A model generated the notes under the pieces. It had not been told where the DNA came from. It saw nothing but the letters and a program-made list of their open reading frames with translations, and made no database searches. From JAWXBM01 sp037968555 (GTDB taxonomy: Bacteria; Pseudomonadota; Gammaproteobacteria; Xanthomonadales; SZUA-36): DNA of 21,539 bases. Where the stretch lies: positions 1 to 21,539 of the forward strand of contig JBBKVS010000262.1 in assembly GCA_037968555.1 (NCBI GenBank), in the 5' to 3' direction. Both the position numbers and the translations under genes were made by a program. Positions 13,200 to 19,241 of the stretch are shown piece by piece (positions within the stretch are counted from its first letter, which is position 1; each line of letters opens with the position of its first letter).

Positions 13200-14759
13200 A
13201 TGAAACGACCAGAAAAGAATCTCCAAGCCACCCGGCGGTTGCTTGGCTGCGGCCTGATCGTCGCGTGTTTTACCTGCCTGCAACCGGCGCTGGCCCAGGT
13301 TGGCGTCGGCCCCATCGATAACACGCTGGACCGGACCTTGCCCGGTCGGGGTTCGGTGCTGGATGACCCCCTGCAGCGTCGGTTGGAAGAACGCCGACAG
13401 CTCAAGCGGCAGCAAGTAGAAGAAACAGTTGAGCCAGCAGTCCGCACTATCGAACCCGTTGTGGATACTGCCGGCTCCAGCCTGGAGCCCATCAGCGGCA
13501 CCACCACGGAGCTGATTGATGGCTTGCCCAGCACTCTTTCCACCCCACTGTCCGCTTCGTTTCCCGCACCTCTGGTTCGAAGCTTTTATGCTGATGTGGA
13601 TCCGCTGGGCCAGCCGATTGAAAAGCACGTGTTGGTGATCCTGGCAGCAGAGTCTGATCTGGCCGGCCTGCTGGCTTTCGGAATGAATGTGGTGGAACAG
13701 CGCCCACTGTCCGGCCTGGGCCTGGTTCTGCTGACCCTGCAAAGCGACGGGCGGCAACCGTTGGCAGAACTGGCCGAGACGCTGCGACAGGCCTTTCCCG
13801 ACAGCAGTGTTGATTACAATCACCTGTACCAGTCCAGTACTGACGAATCCGGGTTCCAGGCAAGCTCCAGTGAAACTGACCTGGCAGCAGATCAGGCCGG
13901 AATTCCCGCAATGGAGGAAGTAGAAAAGGGGGCGGCAACCGGAGATGGTGAGGATTACAGGCAGGCAACCACACCAGCAGATTCGCAACAGGCTTTGTTC
14001 GCTCGGCCATTGCGCATCGGTATGATCGATTCCGCACTGCAGCGCGACCACCCGGCGTTGCTGCAGCAGAACCTTACAGAGCGGGATTTTGTCCATTTCG
14101 AAGGGGAGCGCCCGCGCGATCATGGCACCGCAGTGGCTTCGCTGTTGTTCGACGCCGGTCGTGATGCATCGCTGCAACTGCTTGCGGCTTCGGTATTTTT
14201 CTCCGCCCCGGACCAGGCGCGCGGTGCCAGCACCGAAAGCCTGATCGAGGCCATTGGCTGGCTGGCCAGCGAGGATGTGGATGTCATCAATATCAGCCTG
14301 GCGGGGCCTGCCAACTCGCTGTTGGAACGCATCATGCTCCAATTGGCGCAGTCCGGACCATCAGTGGTGGCGGCCGTAGGCAATCACGGGCCAGCCGCCC
14401 CGCCAGCTTACCCGGCGGCTTATAGTGGCGTAACGGGCGTGACGGCGGTCGACCGGCATCAAAAGATTTTCCCCTTTGCCAACCAGGGTCGGCATGTTGA
14501 TTTTGCGGCTTATGGCGTGGGCGTTCGCGTGGCCGACGACCAGGGCGGCTGGCGTACCGATTCCGGTACTTCCATGGCCGCACCTTTGGTCACAATTGCC
14601 GTGGCCCGCGCACTGCAGCAGTGGCCCGATTCCTCGGCCGCTGCCTTACAAATATTGGTGGCCGAAGCCCGCGATCTGGGGGCTGCCGGTTACGATACGG
14701 TGTTTGGCCATGGGTTGGTGCTGCCTGATTCCATACTCAGAACGATGTCGCAAAATTAA
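13200..14759 (+). CDS. Secreted subtilisin-like serine protease (S8 family)
   Basis: This 519-residue exported protease has a signal peptide (basic MKRPEKN start, hydrophobic 14-32, cleavage near ALA-Q at 32/33). A charged, probably coiled segment follows (55-90, RRLEERRQLKRQQVEETVE). A propeptide-like region (about 125-212, ending VDYNHLYQ) precedes the catalytic domain (about 268-515). The catalytic triad is complete: Asp277 (IGMIDSALQRDHP), His308 (RDHGTAVASLL) and Ser458 (SGTSMAAP), with the oxyanion Asn395 (AAVGNHGP). A low-complexity acidic linker lies at 212-262. No membrane anchor or autotransporter barrel is present, so it should act in the periplasm or outside. AGGGA lies about 12 bases upstream of the ATG. 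It is divergent from the ECF sigma gene and has a matching promoter motif; its target is unknown. Confidence 0.93.
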   Translation: MKRPEKNLQATRRLLGCGLIVACFTCLQPALAQVGVGPIDNTLDRTLPGRGSVLDDPLQRRLEERRQLKRQQVEETVEPAVRTIEPVVDTAGSSLEPISGTTTELIDGLPSTLSTPLSASFPAPLVRSFYADVDPLGQPIEKHVLVILAAESDLAGLLAFGMNVVEQRPLSGLGLVLLTLQSDGRQPLAELAETLRQAFPDSSVDYNHLYQSSTDESGFQASSSETDLAADQAGIPAMEEVEKGAATGDGEDYRQATTPADSQQALFARPLRIGMIDSALQRDHPALLQQNLTERDFVHFEGERPRDHGTAVASLLFDAGRDASLQLLAASVFFSAPDQARGASTESLIEAIGWLASEDVDVINISLAGPANSLLERIMLQLAQSGPSVVAAVGNHGPAAPPAYPAAYSGVTGVTAVDRHQKIFPFANQGRHVDFAAYGVGVRVADDQGGWRTDSGTSMAAPLVTIAVARALQQWPDSSAAALQILVAEARDLGAAGYDTVFGHGLVLPDSILRTMSQN

Positions 14760-15654
14760 GCGAAAACACGGTTTCTGAATAATCCGCAGAAGGCAGGTTG
14801 GATGCGTTATCCGCGTACTCCGCTTCGGCAGACATTTCCAGGTAGCGGGATAAGGGCAGGGTGGCGGTCAAACCAGCCCGCAGGCGTTCGTCATCACGTT
14901 TCTCGCCCAACAATGGCGTTATGTGCTGGTAATCACGTTGCTCCAGTTTCAACTGGCCTTTCAGCTTGAGGTTACGCGAGCCCAGCGGTAATTGGTGCCC
15001 GTAAGCCAGCCGCAAATTACCGGAGGTATAGTCAAACTCATCGCTGACCGCATCTTCGCTATCGATGCGCACACCCATTGAGATATAGCGGTTCATGCCG
15101 TCCAGCAGGTAGTACACATCCGCATCCAGTGCTTCATTATCAGCATCGCGTGGCTGGTAATCCGCATAGGCCTTGTCACTGTGGGTATATGCAGCGCGCA
15201 GATACCAACTTTGATCCAGCATCCGTGACACGCTGGCCACGGCCTGGTTGATGTCGAGGAATCCATCGCCGTCGACCCGGGTGTGGAAATGGCGTGCAGC
15301 CAGGCCCGTATCAAATTCCCCCAGCCGATAATTGAGCCTGGCCTGGACCTGGTGAATGGCCAGGTCATATTCCGACAATTCCTGGTAGCTGGTCTGGGAG
15401 TAGCCATACTTCAGGTACAGCGTCAGGCGTGAACTGAGCCCGGCCCGCAGATCGGCGCCGAGTTTGTACTGCAGGGCAGAGTCGGCCTGCTCGGTGTTTT
15501 CATCAATTTCAGACAGATTGACATTGCTGTCGTATTGATAGCCGGCACCCGCCTCAAAGCCGAAATCCAGTCGGTCATCCTTAGCTGCTGCCGGTTTTGC
15601 GCACAGGGCCAAAGCCATCAGAAAGCCCAGTCTTGAAAGATTCAAAGTGTTCAT
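14737..15654 (-). CDS. Outer-membrane beta-barrel protein
   Basis: This 305-residue protein has a signal peptide (MNTLNLSRLGFLMALALCA, cleavage near PAAA-K at 24/25) followed by alternating amphipathic beta strands rich in Tyr and charged loops through to the end. It terminates in FSLNFATSF, a C-terminal phenylalanine strand typical of BamA-inserted barrels. The first strand GAGYQYDSNVNLSE resembles the barrel region of surface-lipoprotein assembly modifiers and other small gammaproteobacterial barrels, but I cannot assign a family. The ATG at 15654 was chosen for its GGAG site and signal peptide; a longer frame starts at 15696 within a hairpin. Its 3' end overlaps the convergent protease gene by 23 bases. 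Confidence 0.82.
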   Translation of the reverse strand: MNTLNLSRLGFLMALALCAKPAAAKDDRLDFGFEAGAGYQYDSNVNLSEIDENTEQADSALQYKLGADLRAGLSSRLTLYLKYGYSQTSYQELSEYDLAIHQVQARLNYRLGEFDTGLAARHFHTRVDGDGFLDINQAVASVSRMLDQSWYLRAAYTHSDKAYADYQPRDADNEALDADVYYLLDGMNRYISMGVRIDSEDAVSDEFDYTSGNLRLAYGHQLPLGSRNLKLKGQLKLEQRDYQHITPLLGEKRDDERLRAGLTATLPLSRYLEMSAEAEYADNASNLPSADYSETVFSLNFATSF

Positions 15655-15672
15655 CTTGTGTTCTCCGGAATG

Positions 15673-15705
15673 ATCCGGCTGGCGGTGTAGAACCACCAGC
15701 CGGAT
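15673..15705 (-). other. Leader hairpin before the beta-barrel gene
   Basis: ATCCGGCTGG (15673-15682) pairs perfectly with CCAGCCGGAT (15696-15705), and GGT/ACC extends the stem inside after one mismatch. It lies about 19 bases before the ATG of the barrel gene and just upstream of its GGAG site. It could stabilise the barrel mRNA, limit read-through from the upstream gene, or affect ribosome access. No T-tract follows. Confidence 0.5.
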
Positions 15706-15736
15706 GCTTTGGGATTGCTCTGAACCCTTTTCTCTA

Positions 15737-15762
15737 GCGGCTCAGTTTTAAGGGTTTATTGC
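15737..15762 (-). promoter_or_regulatory. Degenerate ECF-like element before the beta-barrel gene
   Basis: On the minus strand GCAATAAACCC (from 15762) resembles the GGAATAAA(A)CC upstream half of the sigma motif, and CGC lies 17 bases after GCAATA where CGT would be expected after 16. Two mismatches in key positions make it a weak candidate, but it lies about 85-110 bases before the barrel start, with nothing else promoter-like in the gap. Confidence 0.25.
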
Positions 15763-15769
15763 CGGGGTC

Positions 15770-15804
15770 GGTGGCAAGCCTTAGTGGCAAGCCATAGTGG
15801 CAAG
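15770..15804. repeat. 13-bp short tandem repeat (about 2.7 copies)
   Basis: The unit AGTGGCAAGCC plus two bases repeats at 15770, 15783 and 15796 with a 13-base period, in the gap between the Ala-rich gene stop and the beta-barrel promoter region. It is probably a slippage product; no function is visible. Confidence 0.7.
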
Positions 15805-15819
15805 AATTCGTTGCGGCCT

Positions 15820-16710
15820 TCAGTTGGTGCCCGGCAAGGCCAGCGAACCCACCAGATCGGTCACAACCTCCGCTTCAATCGCGTCCAGAATGTCCTGTTG
15901 CACTGCAGCTTCGATGGTGTTGACGACTTCGGCGGCCACCTCGGCTTCAACCGCACTGGCAACTGCGGTCTGAACCGTGCTTTCCACTGCAGTCGATACG
16001 CTGCTTTCTACTGTGGAGCGGACGTTTTCGGCTGCCAGTGTGGACAAGGCGGTATTGGCTGAGCCAGCGAGGTTTGCAGCAGTAGCTGTTGCCGCTGTGC
16101 CATCAACAGCAGGTGTGGCAGGAAGCTTGCGTGCTGTCTTCTTGCTGCTACCAGTGGCTTTCAGAACGGTTTGTGTCGTGCCCGTCACCGCTCCGCTCGC
16201 GGCCGCAGTTGATGCGCTATCCAGGCCGGGTGCCTCGGGTATCGTGCCCTTTGCCTTGTCACTGCTGGCGCCGGTGTTCAATAAAGCATTTGCGGTACCT
16301 TGGGCCTGCGTAGCTGATTGTGTGACCACGTCACCGGCAACAGCCTGGGCATCCATTTCGCCAGCATCTTGCTGGTTGGCGGAGGCATTGCCCGATGTGT
16401 TCGACGATGTGCTGTGTGATGCTCCGCCGGACGGACCCGAAGTACTGAGCCCGACCGTGGCGGCCAGGTTGAATTCACCTTTTGTGTCGGCTGAGCTGTT
16501 GGTGTCAGTTGCACCTGAAATCGATGACGATGCTCCGTCGCCGTTGGTTCCGGAGTGCAATCCGGTTTGGGCCGAGCTTTCGGCCTGGCCTTGTTGACTA
16601 ATGCTGTCGGCTTCCTGGCCCCAGGCGTTGCCGTACAGGCAGGACATCAGGGTTGCCAGTGTCAGTACGCTGGTGTTGATTGCTGATTTTCGATTGGTGT
16701 AACAAGCCAT
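15820..16710 (-). CDS. Secreted Ala/Ser/Thr-rich low-complexity protein, unknown function
   Basis: I do not recognise this 296-residue protein. A signal peptide (basic TNRK, hydrophobic 10-26, cleavage near NAWG-Q at 31/32) is followed by a Ser/Thr/Gly/Gln-rich, probably disordered region (32-150), a basic patch KATGSSKKTARK (184-195), and an acidic helical segment at about 225-290 built from short V-x-x-A-V-E-type repeats (TVESSVSTAVESTVQTAV, then EAEVAAEVV). Apart from the signal peptide it has no cysteine, and no catalytic motif. A strong GGAGG site precedes the ATG, and an ECF-type promoter lies about 40-60 bases upstream. The context suggests a surface or periplasmic structural protein made on demand with the protease and barrel. 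Frame choice is supported by signal peptide, ribosome site and promoter despite the biased composition. Confidence 0.75.
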   Translation of the reverse strand: MACYTNRKSAINTSVLTLATLMSCLYGNAWGQEADSISQQGQAESSAQTGLHSGTNGDGASSSISGATDTNSSADTKGEFNLAATVGLSTSGPSGGASHSTSSNTSGNASANQQDAGEMDAQAVAGDVVTQSATQAQGTANALLNTGASSDKAKGTIPEAPGLDSASTAAASGAVTGTTQTVLKATGSSKKTARKLPATPAVDGTAATATAANLAGSANTALSTLAAENVRSTVESSVSTAVESTVQTAVASAVEAEVAAEVVNTIEAAVQQDILDAIEAEVVTDLVGSLALPGTN

Positions 16711-16746
16711 GATAGGTTCCTCCGTTGGGTTGCTTGTACCGGGAGG

Positions 16747-16771
16747 ACGGATGGCTGATGGGTTTTATTCC
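16747..16771 (-). promoter_or_regulatory. Candidate ECF promoter of the Ala-rich secreted protein gene
   Basis: On the minus strand GGAATA (16771-16766), 16 bases, then CGT (16749-16747) matches the motif next to the sigma gene, and the surrounding GGGAATAAAACCC is identical for 13 bases. The expected start near 16740 gives a leader of about 30 bases to the ATG at 16710, with GGAGG in place. A 7-bp inverted repeat TCCCAGA/TCTGGGA (16769-16775, 16788-16794) overlaps its upstream edge and may bind a regulator. Confidence 0.65.
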
Positions 16772-16794
16772 CAGAATTTGAAAAAAATCTGGGA

Positions 16795-17009
16795 TTGGGG
16801 CGGGCAGGTCAGGTAGAAATAGGTCGAATTTAATTTAAGTGATTAATTATTAATAAGAAAATAGCTTTTTCAATCAGGGCTTTGCTCGGTTAACATTTGT
16901 TTCGCTTGTGGGGATTCAGGACGTTTCAGCTGAATCGTTTTTTCGGCAGACACACGACTCCAATCGCCAGAAAACCTGGTTGCACTATACGCATTCACCC
17001 GTTGTTGCT
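16795..17009. other. AT-rich gap with a terminator-like hairpin
   Basis: 16810-16870 is strongly AT-rich, unlike its surroundings. GATTCAG (16913-16919) pairs with CTGAATC (16930-16936) and is followed by G and six T residues (16938-16943), which resembles an intrinsic terminator, but on the plus strand, where no gene ends nearby. No coding region with a ribosome site is seen. Confidence 0.4.
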
Positions 17010-18908
17010 TCAGTCCTCCGCTGGCGGACAGCGGAATGGTGGCACGGTGGATTCGGGACGCTGGATGCCTTCGCGCTCCATCATGGCCATCAAGGAAGGG
17101 AATGGCCGCGGATCGAAGTTGGGGTAGCCCATAAAGTCGACCAATTGATAGGGGATACCGGACTCTTCCAGCGGGCGAAGCGCTTCAGCTTCCTGTTCGG
17201 TGTTACCAAGCATGTTGTGAATCAACCATTGGCCAGAGTAATAATCGGGTTGTTCCGCCATTATTCTCGCCAGAATTTCCTCAGCCTTTTTGCGATCACC
17301 AACGACGCAGGCTTCGCGTGCATCAACCAGGGAGGTATCGCCAGTCACCAGTGTTTTATAACGTGCTGCTACCTCGCTGGCTTCTTTGTTGCGCCCGGCC
17401 CACAACAAAGTTCGGTGTGTCTGATAGGCCAGAGTATTGGCCGCTGGCCAGCGCTTCATGGCTTCAAGGCCAAAATCTGCAGCTTCAGACGCATCGATGG
17501 AGCGGTACGCACTATTGATATACACCCCGGCCGAGTATTCATCGGTTTCGCCCTTGGCGCGCCAATGCTCATACAGCTTGCTGGCCTCTTCGTGCCTGGA
17601 CATGATTTGCAACACACTCGCCAGTTCCACTCGTACCGATTCATCATTCGGGCTGGCTTCCAGATACTGCTCGAACAATCGTTTCGCTTCGCTCAAACGC
17701 ACGTCCACCAAGGCCCGGTTAGCCAGGCTGCGAATCCGGCCGTTATCCGAGCTGGCGTTATCAATGGCCAGCTGGATGTGTGTGTAGAAATTTTTCAGCG
17801 CTTCCTGGTAGGAAAGCCCCGAAGATCCGGTATCGGTCCGGGTGGGTGTGATCTCGACTTTCCAGTATTCGGCCACCCGCACATGTGCCTGGGAAAATTT
17901 GGGATCATATTCCAGGGCTTCTGTATACAATTCGAAGGCCGCCCGGAGTTTTTCCGAACCTACAGATGTTGAAAAAGATTCAGCCTCCGTCTGAATGCCA
18001 CGCAAATAGGCCTGGTAGGCCTCCACCGAGCGCGTACCCACCTGTGCCATCTGCTCCAGCGCTGCCGGATCCATGCTGGTTTCCAGCACCGAGGCGATGC
18101 TGCGCGCCAGGTCTTCCTGGATGCTGATCATGTCAGTGCTCTGGCGGTCGTATGTTTCCGACCACAGGTGAAAACCGTCACTGGCGCGGATCAGCTGGGC
18201 CGTGACGCGGATGCGGTCATCGCCGCTGCGTATCGAGCCTTCCAATATATGTGCCACACCCAGTTCTTGGGCGACTTGTGCGATGGACAGACTTGAGCCG
18301 CGATATTGGAATGAGGAGGTGCGGGCTGAAACCGAAAGATCAGGGACTTTCACCAGTGCATTGAGGATTTCTTCCGCCAGTCCATCAGCAAACCATTGCT
18401 GGTCCTTGGCCTGGGACATGTCGGCAAAGGGCAATACGGCGATGGATTTGGTGTTTGCCAGGAGTGCCGGTGGTTCTGGGGTTGGAGAACCAATTTTGGC
18501 GATGCTTCCATCCGATGTTTCTTGCTGTTCCGAAACTGGCCTCTCTGACCCCGATTTCCCATCGGCAAAATGCAGCCGCTCAACGGCCATCAGGATGATG
18601 GTCAGGGCGAGAAAAGCGATGATGGCGAAATCCAGCTTACGGCCGGTTTTGTGGGTGACGGAACTACTGCGGTCGACTTCGGATTCGCGCTTCACACCTT
18701 CAGGTGTGAGCTCAAAAGCCCAGGCCAGGAACAGGGCAATGGGCAGGCCCATCACGACCAGCAGGGCAAAGGACTGGATCACCCAGTTGGGCGCATCAAT
18801 CAGGTCCAGCCCGAAATCGGCGCCTTGCAACAACAGCCAGCCCATCAGTACATAGGCAATGCCTACCCGCACCACGTTGCGTCGTTTCAGTTCCTGGAAA
18901 AAACTCAT
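17010..18908 (-). CDS. Inner-membrane TolB-like/TPR protein
   Basis: This 632-residue protein belongs to a common proteobacterial group with the N-terminus MSFFQELKRRNVVRVGIAYVL, two adjacent membrane helices (about 14-30 and 42-65), the conserved AWAFELTPEGVKRE (62-75), and a third helix (92-110). A TolB N-terminal-like/FlgO-like domain follows (about 153-275: KSIAVLPFADMS, WFADGLAEEILNAL, GVAHILEGSIR, LWSETYD). Degenerate tetratricopeptide-type helical repeats fill about 285-620. Relatives often carry a DNA-binding or adenylate cyclase domain at the N-terminus; here there is none, so a direct signalling output is not evident. The start at 18908 was chosen because the conserved motif begins there and GGCGGGA precedes it; the frame is open for 17 more codons. 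Its exact role is unknown. Confidence 0.85.
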   Translation of the reverse strand: MSFFQELKRRNVVRVGIAYVLMGWLLLQGADFGLDLIDAPNWVIQSFALLVVMGLPIALFLAWAFELTPEGVKRESEVDRSSSVTHKTGRKLDFAIIAFLALTIILMAVERLHFADGKSGSERPVSEQQETSDGSIAKIGSPTPEPPALLANTKSIAVLPFADMSQAKDQQWFADGLAEEILNALVKVPDLSVSARTSSFQYRGSSLSIAQVAQELGVAHILEGSIRSGDDRIRVTAQLIRASDGFHLWSETYDRQSTDMISIQEDLARSIASVLETSMDPAALEQMAQVGTRSVEAYQAYLRGIQTEAESFSTSVGSEKLRAAFELYTEALEYDPKFSQAHVRVAEYWKVEITPTRTDTGSSGLSYQEALKNFYTHIQLAIDNASSDNGRIRSLANRALVDVRLSEAKRLFEQYLEASPNDESVRVELASVLQIMSRHEEASKLYEHWRAKGETDEYSAGVYINSAYRSIDASEAADFGLEAMKRWPAANTLAYQTHRTLLWAGRNKEASEVAARYKTLVTGDTSLVDAREACVVGDRKKAEEILARIMAEQPDYYSGQWLIHNMLGNTEQEAEALRPLEESGIPYQLVDFMGYPNFDPRPFPSLMAMMEREGIQRPESTVPPFRCPPAED

Positions 18909-19040
18909 TAGTCCCGCCTTTTGTGCGTGTTTGCTTGTTCTATTATGTATCTGCTTCAAAGCAGGCGGTATTCTGCCACAGGCTCGACAGGACCGTCATG
19001 GCCCAGGCCAGCTTCTCGAGCGGTTCCCACTCTCACCTTC
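18909..19040. other. Leader region of the TPR protein gene
   Basis: Minus-strand reading shows a possible -10 box CATAAT (18947-18942) about 35 bases before the start codon, without a clear -35 element. No other feature is supported here; the rest of this 333-bp intergenic region is filled by the repeats at 19041-19230. Confidence 0.3.
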
Positions 19041-19062
19041 TTCCCGCGAAGGCGGGAATCCA
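19041..19062. repeat. REP-like hairpin, copy 1
   Basis: TTCCCGCGAAGGCGGGAA followed by TCCA forms a short GC-rich stem with an internal loop. The same unit recurs at 19080 with one base changed in the loop. Such TCATTCCCGCGAAAGCGGGAAT units are widespread dispersed repeats in proteobacterial intergenic regions. Confidence 0.75.
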
Positions 19063-19079
19063 CACATCCCACGCCGTCA

Positions 19080-19101
19080 TTCCCGCGAAAGCGGGAATCC
19101 A
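19080..19101. repeat. REP-like hairpin, copy 2
   Basis: TTCCCGCGAAAGCGGGAA followed by TCCA, preceded by CGTCA, is the fuller copy of the dispersed unit; it differs from copy 1 in one base of the loop and starts 39 bases later in the same orientation. Confidence 0.8.
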
Positions 19102-19141
19102 TAGTCTGTAAACGTAAATTGATCCGTTCTGAAGTTTATGG

Positions 19142-19173
19142 ATCCCGGATATTCGCTGTGCGAATTCCGGGAT
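19142..19173. repeat. Imperfect 13-bp hairpin
   Basis: ATCCCGGA (19142-19149) and ATTCG (19151-19155) pair with CGAAT (19161-19165) and TCCGGGAT (19166-19173), with one bulged T and a CTGTG loop. The right arm is also the first unit of the following tandem repeat. Confidence 0.65.
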
Positions 19174-19230
19174 GACGTACTAAAAGAGTAATCCGGGATG
19201 ACGTACTAATGAAAGATTCCGGGATGACGG
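19165..19230. repeat. 26-bp tandem repeat, 2.5 copies
   Basis: The unit TTCCGGGATGACGTACTAA plus seven variable bases begins at 19165, 19191 and 19217 (last copy truncated after GATGACGG). It lies 11 bases downstream of the carboxypeptidase stop codon, so it would be in the 3' end of that transcript. No T-tract follows. Confidence 0.75.
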
Positions 19231-19241
19231 AAAAAGAGGGA

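Noticed and set aside
13104..14342. Minus-strand open frame of 412 codons across the S8 protease
   Set aside because: The plus-strand frame contains the complete catalytic triad, signal peptide and promoter; the antisense product is cysteine- and glutamine-rich without any recognisable fold.
15977..16597. Plus-strand frame of 206 codons antisense to the Ala-rich protein
   Set aside because: Both strands are open because of the biased composition. The minus strand has the signal peptide, GGAGG site and promoter motif, so the plus frame is judged a mirror artefact.
16908..17972. Plus-strand open frame of 354 codons overlapping the TPR protein gene
   Set aside because: It is antisense to conserved TPR coding sequence and has no ribosome site or domain pattern.
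19165..19230. Possible small CRISPR array
   Set aside because: The repeats are tandem with a 26-base period and only about seven variable bases between units, too short for spacers, and no cas genes are present.
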